Positions 22,631 through 33,883 of a stretch of DNA of 64,000 nt are shown here, piece after piece (positions within the stretch are counted from its first letter, which is position 1; each line of letters opens with the position of its first letter). The notes below the pieces were generated by a model. It saw only the letters and a list, made by a program, of their open reading frames with translations. It did not search any database and was not told the DNA's origin. Made by a program: the position numbers and the translations under genes. Source of the stretch: Silene latifolia (lineage: Eukaryota > Streptophyta > Magnoliopsida > Caryophyllales > Caryophyllaceae); NCBI RefSeq assembly GCF_048544455.1, contig NC_133534.1:36828217-36892216 (forward strand). The letters run 5' to 3'.

Positions 22631-24071
22631 TTATGAATTTGACTTCATAGATGGGAGGAGGAGGAGGAGGATCTCTGCCGCTTTCGGGTCTCTCTTATTT
22701 TGTCCTTCATCTTTATTCTTTGGCTGCTGGATTATATCTTTCAAGTAGCCTTTCTTTAGAAGATATGCCACTTGTTTCCGAGTGAATGCATTCTTCGTGG
22801 TGTGTCCGATGTCCCGATGGAAGTCACACCATCTTGTTGGATCTTTCCTGGGGTTGTCGGACTTCTTTGGCCATCTGACCGTATCTCCCAGGTTTTCCAA
22901 GCGTTTGATTAATCCTGCAGTATTAATAGAGAAGTTATATTCGGGAATAGTTGGGAGGCTTGAGAGGTTACCTTTATGTTCTTGTGCCATATTGACTTGG
23001 ATCGTTCGGGCCTGGAATAGGGTCTTGATCCGGGATTGCCTCCTTTCGGTAGGAGCTTTTCTGTTAGTATGTCCATAGCCCTGCTTTCCTCCGGATGAGT
23101 TCGTCCTGAAGTTGAGGTCTTCTTCCAATCTGACATGCTCTAAGGCGATGGATTGAACGGTGGCAAAGGTTGGACATGCTTTCTTGGTCAGATCCGCATA
23201 AATATCACCTGTCAGCAGGACTCCCTGCTGAATGCTTCTCTCTTCTTTGTTTCTTCATCACATCTTGGAATGGCCACCTTTTCCTTGACAAATCGGCCGG
23301 GAATTCCTTGAGAGATTCTTCAGGAAGTCGCTTTATCCCTGAACAGGTTGCTTGGTCTCTTGGCCATATCTCTCGCTACTTGCGAATTGTTGATTGAAGG
23401 CATTGATCAGTGCAAAATTTTTGATACCTCCATTTGGGAGATTGATGAACCATTGTAATCTTTGCCCCGATCGGGGTTGTGCCAAAGCCTTTGCACATGC
23501 GGACTTGCCTGAGTTCTTTGGGTATTGAGGCAGCCAACATTTTTTGTTTGAATATGGCAACATGATTTTGTGAATCAGAAGTTCCATCATAAGTTCTCAT
23601 GGATGGGACAGTAAATTTCTTGGGTAGATCAATCTTTGCAATTTCATCTGCAAAGGGTGAATCCGCAAAGCTGTCAATTTCTACTTCAGCCACAGGGTCT
23701 GGTACTCCGGGTATATTTTCTATTTTGTTGTGGAGTTTTTGGATTTCCTGAAGCATAGCCATCATTATTGCGGCTTCAGTTTTGTTTGTCTCATCATTGG
23801 GAATGGTTGGAGTGCCGGATAATGTATCCTTCTCCGGGGTTCCAAAATTAGAGAAGTCTATGTTTTTGATGATGGATGAGAATGGGGTTCTGGTTGAATC
23901 GGTCTTGGAGCCCGAAGCCTGATTTTCCAATTTCTTCTTCAGGCTAGACTCAGATTCCTTCAGCCTATTGATTTCTGCTTCAGCCTGAGCTGCTTTCTCT
24001 TGGATTGTTTCCAATTCCTTGATTTTGGCCAGAGCAGCCGCTAATTGTTGTTCAGCAGTGAGTTCCACCAT
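22631..24071 (-). pseudogene. Gag of the middle gypsy
   Basis: Starts at 24071 (minus) with a helical N-terminus (ELTAEQQLAAALAKIKELE), then the capsid-like KKFTVPSMRTYDGTSDSQNH. The frame breaks near 23460. The C-terminal part at 23128-22631 has WCDFHRDIGHTTKNAFTRK, the plant Tat-type zinc-knuckle variant with one cysteine replaced. The start lies about 65 bp inside the primer-binding site. Structural protein forming the particle; this copy is broken. Confidence 0.85.
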
Positions 24072-24134
24072 TTTTTGTGTGTGAATATTAATTGAAAGAT
24101 AATAAGGAGAATTTTATTGGTTGAAGAACTAGAT

Positions 24135-24152
24135 GCCCCACGGTGGGCGCCA
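24135..24152 (-). promoter_or_regulatory. Primer-binding site of the middle gypsy
   Basis: The minus strand reads tggcgcccaccgtggggc two bases after the 5' LTR. It begins with TGG, the complement of a tRNA CCA tail. I did not assign the tRNA. Confidence 0.82.
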
Positions 24153-24154
24153 AT

Positions 24155-24870
24155 TGTTTTAGCAGGATTTTCCTGAAGGGATCCGGCTTAGTTATATAGT
24201 GATCAGGGTATCTAGTTCTATAAGATTAGAATGGTATGAATAAATGATAAAGAAAGAAGTAAGTATAAAGAATGACGTTTTTATTATTTTGATAGACCGG
24301 GCACAATGTTGTATGAATATCTGAATGCTCAAGAGAAAAAGAAGATAAAGTATAGATCAAATTAACTAATAATGAATATCTTTTCAATTGTTAAATTCTC
24401 CTATTTATAGTTCTATCCTCCCTTAACGTTATAATGAGCAACGTCTATAATCAGCAACCTCTTCCCCAAATTGTAGGAGCTGTTGCCGGAATAATAGGGC
24501 ATGCTTCCTATTAGCTCGCTTGACCCGTTCTCAACTCAACCAATCCTTTGCTTTTTCTCTTCTTTCCGTCCAGATTCATGGATTAAATAGTTTTAGGTTT
24601 GGACTTGGTCTTCCTTGAGAATAGGGCACGGTTATTTGGCTTATACAATCGCATTTCTTGTTTATCTGCTCAATCCAGGCTATTTTTAGTAATCCGCCAA
24701 GCTATGATATACTGACTATCAGGCTTCTCTTCCAGGATTTAGTAGTCTTCTTGCCATAATATTCTTCATCAGCTAGATAGTAGTTAGTCTTGTCCGGTCT
24801 TCGTCTCAATCAATCAGCTTTATTGAGTCGGACCAGGTTATGGTCAGACCAGGTTAAACTGGGCCTAACA
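24155..24870 (-). repeat. 5' LTR of the middle gypsy
   Basis: 716 bp, differing from 14862-15577 at two positions that I can see (a ctgaatgctc/ctgaatactc and a cctttgc/ccttagc difference). Confidence 0.94.
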
Positions 24871-25483
24871 GATCGTATCATGGTGGCATCTCAAATCTGT
24901 CACTGGAGTATCTTCTTTGGATCCTACTCGATCTGTTCGCATTCCCGGCTTGGAGTTTATGATATGCATCTTCCCGAAGAGGTTGATGAGGCAGGTTGGG
25001 TTGAAGCAGATGATCCCGAAGCTTGACACATGCCCCCATGAGATCGCCGTGGCGCTTACTACTGAGAGTCGAAGAGAATGGGCCATCAAATGGGCTCAGA
25101 GGAACATTTGGTTCTTGAATTCTTCTAGCAGTGCTCTATGGGTGTCAGATTCCTATCTGCGGTGGAGGAAAGCTACTACTCCGGAGGAGCGCAAGAGACT
25201 GAGGAAACGCGAACCTGTTTACTACAAGGTTCGTGAGGTGGAAAAGGAGACGGAGAAGCATATGACTGAGGGAGAGGAAGAAGCCGGATTTCGAGTTGTT
25301 CATCCTTCAAAGAAACTGAAGACTTCTCCTGCCGTCGAGATGGGGGTTGACAAGAATGGAAAAGCAAGACCTCGAGAGAGACCATTGGTGATTAGGTCGG
25401 AAGTGGCGCAAGAGCGTCCGGCTCGAGGTCGGGACAAGAAACTTGACAAAAATGACAAAGGCAAGAGGAAAATGGAAGAGTAG

Positions 25484-26019
25484 CCTAAGTCTTTATTATT
25501 ATCTATTATTATTATTATTATTGTAATAAGAAGGTGGGGTTTTTAGAATCCTAGCCTATTTATTTTTGTTATGTAACGTACTATTATTATTAAAGAAATG
25601 AAATAAAAAGGTTAAGTGGTTATGAAACCGTTATGATTTTCTTTTCATTATTCTTGTCGAATTTCAAATGCAATTGCAAATGTCCTTCTATTTACATTTA
25701 AAATAATTCAATGGGTTGTATCCCGTGAGGGATTGCCTAGGTATTCATTTAGAAAATGAAATCAAACCCTTGCGCGTAGTTCGAGTAAATGTAAAAGAAT
25801 AATTGTTCTAAGTAAGAGCTTGTAATGAACTTATAAAATAAGCATGAGCTTTACTTACTCCTAAAATGCAATTTAGTTTATTTGATGATATGAGAATGAC
25901 AAATTGTCAAAGTGCAAGAGCAAGATGACACTAGCTTAATCCAGCTTGGCCAGGGGCCGTTTATTTTGTGCCACAAGAGCGACACGTGAGGTTACGCGAG
26001 GCGCATTTTTGCTCCTATT
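25484..26019. other. Spacer between the antisense gene and integrase of the outer gypsy
   Basis: Non-coding. An ATT/TTA microsatellite lies at 25495-25535. This is where the convergent transcripts of the antisense gene and gag-pol would end. Confidence 0.6.
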
Positions 26020-27541
26020 CTAGGCATAGTAACGTTTCAGTTGGACAAGGTTTGTTGGGTTTGCAAATTCGTTCCCATCTAGGTCTGTGATCCTAACCGC
26101 ACCCCCTGAAAGTATGGACTTGACTAGGAATGGCCCGGCCCAATTGGGTTTGAATTTTCCTCGTGGATCGACAGGTAAGAGAGCTCTAATTGATTTGAGG
26201 ACCAAGTCTCCCTCCTTGATGTTCCTTGGCTTAACCCTTTTGTTGAAGGCTCGTTTGATACGTGCCTAATATGTTTGCACATTATGTAATGCACGTAACC
26301 TTCGTTCATCCAGGAGGATGAGTTCTTCATATCTATCCCTCTTCCACTCGGCTTCTGGGATTTGGCTTTCGAGTAAAATACGCATGGATGGTATTTCTAG
26401 CTCGACTGGTTGTACAGCTTCCATGCCGTAGGTCAAATAGAAAGGAGTAGCCCCAGTGGGCGTCCTAACGGACGTACGGTATCCCCATAAAGCAAAGGGT
26501 ATCTTGCTTGGCCAATCTCTATAGTTGTCAATCATTTTCTTGAGAATCGTGACAACATTTTTGTTTGCTGCCTCTACCGCGCCATTGGTTTGTGGTCTAT
26601 ATGGCGAGGAGTGGTGATGCTTGATTTTGTATTTGGCTAGCAATTGTTCAGTCTCAGCTTAGAAATGTGATCCATTGTCACTGATGATCTCATGTGGGCA
26701 ACCATATTGACAGATAATGTTGGTTTGTATGAACTTTGCCACGTTCTTGGCTGTAAGACTGGTGTGGGACCGCTTCTACCCATTTGGTGAAATAATCGAT
26801 TGCTACTAGGATGAAACAGTGACCTCCTGTTCCGGCTGGAGTAATCTTGCCGATGATGTCAATTCCCCAAGAAGAAAATGGCCAGGGAGATGTCATGGTG
26901 TAAAGTAATGAAGGAGGGACATGTTTCACATTCCCGAAGATTTGGCAATTATGGCAATGTCTTACATATTTGATGCAATCGGATTCCATCGTGGTCCAAT
27001 AATACCCTAAACGTTTGATTTTCTTTGCCATCATGGATCCACTCATGTGAGGGCCACATTCTCCATCATGGACTTCTTCCATCACTTTCCGTGCCTGTGA
27101 ATGATCAAGACAACGTAGGATTACACCAAAAGGTGTTCTTTTGTATAGTTCTCCTTGCATGAGAACGTATTGGGAAGCTAGCAAGTGGATAGCGCGTTGT
27201 CCTCTTTTGTCCATATCTGGTGGATAGGTGCCATTGAGCTTGAAATTTAGGATTGCTTGGAACCAAGGTTCTTCCGCAATTTCCTCTTCATCGGTGATTT
27301 GGTGCACATAAGCTGGCTGTGATCGTCGTTCGATGCATAAAGGCATTTCTATCATGCTATCCGGCATATTAATCAAAGATGCAAGTTTTGCAAGAGCATC
27401 TGCAAATTGATTTTCTTCTCGAGGTAGATGTAGGTAGGTCACTTGATCGAAGAATTGGGCAACTTGGTCGATTCTGGCTTGATAAGGTGCTAAGCTTTCG
27501 CTTCGGATTTTCCAAGATCCCGTGATTTGATTGATGATCAA
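26020..27541 (-). pseudogene. Integrase of the outer gypsy, disrupted
   Basis: From 27541 to 26690 (minus) are the end of RNase H (LPREENQFADALAKLASL) and the integrase zinc region (GECGPHMSG and CHNCQIFG). The DDE core follows with SSWGIDIIGKITPAG and DYFTKWVEAVP. The frame shifts near 26700. The core continues at 26643-26266 with SSPYRPQTNGAVEAANKNV, which carries the third acid (E). A C-terminal piece at 26205-26020 (PNWAGPFLVKSILSGGAVRI) ends at a natural stop. Breaks lie near 26690 and 26240. Confidence 0.88.
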
Positions 27542-27920
27542 AGATTAATCCCCATATACTCGAAGATTCTTGATGCCTAAACTTATTGCCGCTTGCAATC
27601 CAATGAGACAGGCTTCATATTCTGCAGCGTTATTCGTCACCTCGAAGTCGAGTTTGACAGAGATTGGTGTATGCTCGCCTTCAGGAGAAATGAGCAACAC
27701 TCCTATTCCAAATCCTCTTAAATTCGATGCCCCATCAAAATAGAGGTCCCAGGAGTCTACATCCGTTGGAGTATATCCACATCCGGAAACGACCAGGTGT
27801 CTATCGTTTGTGTATCATTGATGGGATTTTCTGTGAAGAATTCGGCAACGGCGCGCCCCTTTATAACTTTCAGAGGTACATACTTGAGATCGAACTCTGA
27901 GAGCATCAAAGTCCATCTTG
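27542..27920 (-). pseudogene. Second RNase H segment of the outer gypsy, frame-broken
   Basis: The minus strand between the polymerase ORF and integrase ORF holds parts such as LYFDGASNL-like words in alternating frames. The plant-type RNase H expected here in Tat elements is present only as a relic. Confidence 0.55.
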
Positions 27921-29663
27921 TTAAGCGTCCATTGAGAACGGGTGGAGGTATTTGACAGGATCCATTTTGGAGAATATTTTGACGGAGTAACTAAGCATGT
28001 AATGGCGTAGCTTCTTCGTTGCCCACACAAGAGTGAGGCATGTCTTCTCGAGTGGTGTGTATTTGCACTCGTACTCCAAGAACTTCTTACTAAGGTAGTA
28101 GATGGCTCTTTCTTCTTTTCCTACAGTTTGAGCTAGCATGGCGCCCCTGGCCGTTTCAATTACCGTGAGATATAAACCGAGAGGTTGATCTCGTTGAGGT
28201 GGCAGGAGCACTAGTGGTTTGGCTAGTATTTCCTTGATTCGGTCGAAAGCCTTCTGACAGTTATCATCCCACATGGTGTGATCTGTTTTCTTTAACTTCT
28301 TGAGGATAGGTTCGCAGATCATGGTGAGTTTTGATATGAATCGACTTATGTATTGCACCTTTCCTAGGAATCCTCTAACTTCTTTCTCTGTTTGAGGTTG
28401 CGGCATTTCGATTAGAGCTTTGATCTTGGAAGGTTCTATTTCTATACCTCGTTGACTAACGACATATCCCAGGAGTTTGCCAGATGTCACTCCGAATGCG
28501 CATTTCTGAGGGTTGAGCCTCATGTTGTACTTCCGTAAGCTTGAAAAAAATTTGCGAAGGTTCGCAATGTGTCCCTCTCTTTCCTTGGACTTGACAATCA
28601 TGTCATCTACGTATACCTCAACTTCTTTATACATCATGTCATGTAAGAGCGTAGTTGCAGTGCGTTGGTATGTAGCTCCGGCGTTGATTAACCGAAATGG
28701 CATAACCGTGTAGCAATAGGTTCCCCATTGAGTGACGAAAGCGGTCTTATGCATGTCTTCTAAGGCCATCTTGATCTGGTTATATCCTGCGTATCCGTCC
28801 ATGAAGGATAGTAGCGCGTGATCTGCTGTGTTATCCACCAATATGTCGATATGTGGTAGAGGAAAGTCATCCTTAGGACTCGCTTTGTTTAAGTCTCTAA
28901 AGTCAACACAAACGCGGATTATCCCATCCTTTTTGGGTACGGGTACTATGTTAGCTATCCAGTCTGAGTACTCGAAAACTTTGATGAACCAGGCTTTGAA
29001 TTGTTTATCGACTTCTTCTTTGATTTTGAGAGCCCATTCTGTCCTCATTCGACGAAGCTTCTGTTTCACGGGTTTGAAACCTGGTTTGATTGGGATTCTA
29101 TACTCTGCGATCTCCCTGTCGATCCCTGGCATATCTTTGTAGGACCAAGCAAAAACGTCTTTGAACTCGTGCAGGAGGTCTATGAAATTGGCTCTTTCGG
29201 TGGGGCTCAAGGTTGTCCCTATCCTAAGTTCTTGGGGTTCTAGTTCAGTTCCTACGTTGATGGGTTCAGTATTTTCTATCACTGGTCTCCCTTCCCCCTC
29301 TTGTAATATTTCTTTGGCTATGTAGGGAGGTATTTTGATTGAGTCTGGGTCTGGGTCATTCTCATTATCATCGTAAACAGAATTGCATTCAAGATAGCAC
29401 GAAGAGTAAGCAGAACCTGATTTATTCATATTAAGATTTGAGAAAAGTTGGAACAAAGAAGCCATCTGATCTGTAGTCACTGGCGGCAAAGGGACAGTCG
29501 TTGGGACATTTCCCGAACTACTGTTACTATTTGACACTAAGCTAGGAGAAACAAGGGGAGTGGGAATGATGACAGGAGGAGACTCTCTAGGAACTTCTCT
29601 AGACTCCGACTCTGACTCCGACTCTGACTCGAATTCATCGTCTTCTGGCTCTCCTTTGAACAT
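27921..29663 (-). pseudogene. Reverse transcriptase/RNase H ORF of the outer gypsy (580 codons)
   Basis: The longest frame in the window. It has an acidic Ser/Glu-rich N-terminus, the FAWSYKDMPGID lead-in, RT palm motifs VCVDFRDLNKASPKDDFPLP and FMDGYAGYNQIKMA, and the active site EVYVDDMIV near residue 351. The thumb (LGYVVSQRGIEIEPSKI) and the first RNase H region (CKYTPLEKTCLTLVWA) follow. PFRLINAGATYQRT has Arg where Tat copies usually have Gly after PF. No protease motif lies between gag and this ORF, where it is expected. The C-terminal 25 residues depart from the family by a frameshift. It makes cDNA in the virus-like particle. Confidence 0.9.
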
Positions 29664-29666
29664 CTC

Positions 29667-31155
29667 TCATTCTCCAGTGGTGAGCTTGAAGAGTCCTCCT
29701 TGATTGTTTGTCCACTTGATCGATTTTCTCCATCCTTTCTGCTGATTAGTGTTGGTTTCCGTATCCAGTGTGGTAATGATCTTATCTATGATGCTTTTGG
29801 CGCTCTTGATTAAGGGAAGATCCTGGAGGTAGACATCTTTCTCGCTATCCGTCCATATCCCATTGATCACCTCCTCTTTTGGGGAGATAAGATGTGAGCA
29901 ATCTAAGGTAGATTCGTCACTTGTAATCATCAGAACTCCAAGAGGATTCTGAGTGTTGTTAGGCTTACCTCCAGGTGGTATTGGTAGGCGACCGTCTTCA
30001 ATCATATCTTGGAGTACATTTTTCAGTTTGTAGCATTTTTCTGTATCATGTCCCTTACATCTATGGTATTCGCAGTATGAGTTCTCATCCCAGAACTTGG
30101 ATTTCTTTTCTGGTTCGGGTGTAGGGCCTATGGGTTGAAGTTTACCCAGTTTGATCAACCTTTTTAGAGCGTTGGAGTATGTGTCCCCTAGATTTGTGAA
30201 TTTCCTTGGAGGGGTACTCTTCTTAGATGGCTCGAGAAGGTTAACTTCATCAGTTTTGCTAGTAGAGCCGTAAGAACGACTTGTTGAGCCTTGATATCCA
30301 CGGCCTATCGTTTTGGACAAGAGCCCTTTACGGATGTCATCTTCGATCCTCGTCCCTAGTACGGTTAAATATTTGAAGGTCTTTGATGTTTTGATACCTC
30401 AAGTTATTTGCATAGATGGGCTTTAGGTTGTCCACGAATTTCTCCACGAGAGTAGCTTCATCCGGACGTTCAACAAGTTGAGTACTAGTCTTCCTCCACC
30501 GACTTAGGAAGTCGGTGAAACCTTTTTTGTCATTTTGGGTGAGAACCTCTAAAGTGCGCATGTTGACCTGGATTTCAGCATTATCCGCATATTGTTTAGC
30601 AAACTCGATTGCGGCATCATCCCAGGTAGCGATTTTCTTGTGCTCTAGCGAATAGAACTATAGTTTTGGGATGGTGTCAAGAGATGAAGTAAAGATCCTT
30701 AAGAACATCTCGAGTTTAATGCCTTTGATAGACATGTAATCCTTGAAAGCACGGATATGGTTCAAAGGGTTTTCATGCCCCTTGAATTTCGGGATATCCG
30801 TCATGTTGAAGTTGGTTGGAAACTTGGAACTCACAGCCTCATATTTGCGATTGTTCTCCCTATAAATGTCATCCCGTTTGAGATACATCAATTGTTCCTC
30901 CAAGTATTGGAGTCGTCTCTCAGCTGCAGTCGTACCTATGGGAGGGTTTTCATCACTGAAGTTGTTCACGGAGTCATCGGCTATTTCACTTTCTCGAGGA
31001 GGCATCCTCGTTTCTACGGCATATATTCGGCCATCAATGGTGTCAAGGCGATCATACACTTGGTCTTGAGTAACTTGGAGACGAGCTAGCGCGGCTAGGA
31101 ATTGATCATTACCATTCTGGAGTTGATTGAAGTTCGGGTCGCTTATTTCAGGCAT
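29667..31155 (-). pseudogene. Gag of the outer gypsy, in three frame pieces
   Basis: 31155-30658 starts MPEISDPNFNQLQNGNDQFL, has a heptad-like helix, and ends with the capsid-type FNMTDIPKFKGHENPLNHIR. 30561-30337 continues in another frame (GFTDFLSRWRKTSTQLVERP). 30320-29667 holds the knuckle-like YCEYHRCKGHDTEKCYKLKN. Breaks are near 30657 and 30330. The start codon is about 775 bp inside the primer-binding site, a long leader. No aspartic protease follows the knuckle. Confidence 0.86.
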
Positions 31156-31929
31156 CTTGGAAACTAAATAAGAGATCGACGATGAATCAAAACACGATCG
31201 ACCATTCTAGCACACTTACTTGAAAAGAAATGTTTTAGCTCGTGAAGTGGGAGTGTGCCACTTGTGTCAGTGAGTTTTGAGGAAATGACAAAGTTTGAAA
31301 AATGTTGGTCCTAGTCAACTTTAGTGTAGTTGTAGGAGTGGACTCGAGGTGAGGTTTTGGAATGGTATTTGAGGCCCGAATTTTGACTTGACAATTGGAC
31401 AGAGTTTCGGCTTGTTTTGTGCTAATATTAGGCCCAAGTTTCGAAAATTTACATTTTGAAGAAGGATTTTGATTTTACGAAAATTGCCATGGTTTCGTTT
31501 AGAAAATGGTGATCACGTATGGTACAAACAATATACAAGAATTATAAGGGATGCTAAATGCATTTAGAAGGGTTTTGGTTTAAAGGGTGGGTTGCCATAC
31601 CGATCAATCAAACCCGAAGTCTGTGGAGAGGTTCGTACCAAACAAGAGTAATGCTGATTCCTAGTCCATTTCCTCAAGTAGTGAAGGTCCTTGATAAACA
31701 AGAGTAAGTACCGCGGTATGGATGACGTCAATCGCTATCCATTCTTAGGCCCAAATAAGAATTAGGACCGTCTAGACGGGACGATTGGTCGAATTGGTTG
31801 GGTTGGGCCTAGGAAGGCCGAATGAAACGATCTAGGAAGATCGAGTTATGAAAACCGACAATTGTCTTGTACAAACTATTCCCTAACCTTGATCAAGTTT
31901 CACCCTTTTGGCTACACGTAAGTGTATTA

Positions 31930-31947
31930 TCCCCAGCGGAGTCACCA
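31930..31947 (-). promoter_or_regulatory. Primer-binding site of the outer gypsy
   Basis: The minus strand reads tggtgactccgctgggga, three bases after the 5' LTR end. It begins TGG, as expected for pairing with a tRNA CCA end. The precise tRNA was not assigned. Confidence 0.82.
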
Positions 31948-31950
31948 AAC

Positions 31951-33883
31951 TGTGGACGCGGGCCCACGGGGGTGCTTGGGAAACAAGCGTTTGCATTTGT
32001 GGAGTCGCCACCAATTTATTGTGGAAAATTGGAAACCGTTCGAATACCTCGTGCCATGTCAAGACACAAAGTAGTGACATGAACACCAAGAACTCGTTAC
32101 CCTTAGCATTCTATGTCTAGAATGACTCTCGTGGATGCCAATGAACACGGATGTTCACAGAGATCTGGAGTAAGGGTTGACGGTACGTATTAGGAAGCTC
32201 TTTTGATCGAACATCTAATCCCGCCCGCCTCGATAGCGGCCTCTACTAATGATTAGAGAAATTATTCATACTTGATATATTGTCAATTTATATGCATGCA
32301 ATGCAACATCCAACGAATTAATCCTGGCATGTGAGAATTAATACTAAGTCGGTTAACACGTAATTTAACATATAATTGGGTCGAATTGGGATTTAAGAAT
32401 TTATTACATGTGAAAACATACAGGTGATACAATAAAAGAAATACAATAAAGAAAATTACAATAATTACATCGGATTAATTAATTTATATCAAAAATACAT
32501 TTAAAACGGATGGTTTTAGAAAAGAAAGAATAAACGAATTAACGAACAGATTATTAGGTGATAATACGAGTAATAGTTAATTAATACGTAATTAATAACT
32601 AGGTCAAAGCAACACGGGAGTTCAGGGACAGAAATCAACGAGGAACATGCGCAGAAGAGCTGCGTCCCTTGGAAGAGGCGCATCACTTGTTGCGTCCGTT
32701 CCTTGGCTCAGTTCAAGCTGTGAAGCGGAATTGCAAATCGTTAATATTCGTTGGTGATTTAATGCTCGATTAATAATAATTGACTCGTATGAAAGTGATT
32801 AACAGATTATTTACATGTGGATGGGTCATAAAAACGATAAACACGGATGAAAACTAATTAAAACGAATATGTACAAGATACAAGGTTAATTAATGAATTA
32901 ATTAGGTTAAACAAATTAATTAAGCCAAACAAGTTATTAATGACGAATTAATGATGGTGACGATAAACAAAAGGTGAAACATATATCAATGACGAATTCC
33001 AGAGACTCAATATTGATGAACCGAACCTCTAAAACCCGAATTTGATTTTAAGGACGAAAACCCGCAAATATGAATTACTTGGGATTTAAGTCGGGATTTA
33101 TGATGAATGAATTAATTAATGATGGATTACTTACATGTCAGATTATTATGCTTAAGTTATTATGTCAAAGAAACAACGAACGATTGAAAGCAAAAGAAAA
33201 AACAAACAAATTAACAAAAGACGAAGGAAGAAGAAAGGAAGCAGGAACTGCGGCAGCCTCACGAAGAGGCGCAGCAGGTGCTGCGTCCTTTCGAAGAGGC
33301 GCAGCAGTTGCTGCGTCCTTTCTCGGCGTCTGTCTTCTGATAAATCCGTAAAAAGGGTTTAAAAACAAAGTTTTCCAAATCGGTTTTAAGAATACTTTCG
33401 ACATAAACCTTACAATATGATTACAATAATAAAGAACAATAAATAAAATAGGAATTATACACCCTCAGACTTACATGTTTGACGAAACGAGATGAACTAA
33501 GTTAACGTTTAGTGATGTTCGACTCGAATGTAGACGAAAGTGCCCTCTAGGAGGAAAACGAACAGATTGATTAATGTTTATTATTGTGGAGTTGGTCAAA
33601 TTGGTCGGTCATGCAAAACGAGGCTGTTACTAAGAAGGATCCGAGCTTACGTGGTCAAAATTTCAAGCACGTAGACGCCAAAATGTAAGAACGTGGTCTA
33701 GAATGCAAAGGGAGAAGATAAGGGCGGACACTCGCGTGAGAAATATGAGGAACGAAGGTCCCTATTTATACTAATCACACGGAATAAATTACGGTTTTCG
33801 GAGAAACATTGGAAGTGAATCTCGAAAAGATATGAAAGATATGAAAAATACGAAGAAAAGGACTTGGGAAGAGGCGCAACAGG
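31951..33883 (-). repeat. 5' LTR of the outer gypsy, inner portion
   Basis: Matches 6885-8760. Compared with the 3' LTR it has two extra segments of about 30 bp: an extra hairpin cassette near 33267-33297, and a segment near 33730-33760 next to the minus-strand TATA box (tatttata, 33763-33770). It is cut at 33883 by the Athila-like element and resumes at 40688. Confidence 0.92.

Larger units (their letters stand above)
14862..24870 (-). mobile_element. Middle Ty3/gypsy retrotransposon, Tat-lineage, young insertion
   Basis: The LTRs are 14862-15577 and 24155-24870, both 716 bp. They begin tgttttagcagg and end ggcctaaca. Target duplication gatcg is at 14857-14861 and 24871-24875. Gag, protease, reverse transcriptase, RNase H and integrase relics lie in order on the minus strand. 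By eye the LTRs differ at only two positions, so insertion is recent, yet the coding region is badly broken. It sits within a coding exon of the outer element's antisense gene. Confidence 0.95.
13956..25483 (+). pseudogene. Second antisense gene (DUF7745-like), split by the middle gypsy
   Basis: Exon 1 (13956-14589) encodes DYWDPNYHVFAFPGGDICPF and GDPRLLSLIEQMELRRSPSY. A TGA at 14328-14330 breaks it. The intron 14590-14681 has a long T/C run before its acceptor. Exon 2 begins VWLMERLRLIEPPVN and is cut at 14861 by the middle gypsy. It resumes at 24876 in the same frame and ends in a lysine-rich tail (KLDKNDKGKRKMEE) at 25483. It resembles the plant transposon-encoded DUF7745 family, recognised from memory and not tested. 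Position and strand match known extra ORFs of Tat elements. Function is unknown; the basic C-terminus suggests nucleic-acid binding. Confidence 0.7.

Noticed and set aside
28513-29243. Plus-strand frames in the gypsy polymerase region
   Set aside because: Shadows of the 580-codon minus-strand reverse transcriptase frame.
33070-33404. Short frames on both strands in the gypsy LTR
   Set aside because: They arise from the repeated hairpin cassette in the LTR, which also appears at 8100-8309. LTRs are non-coding here.
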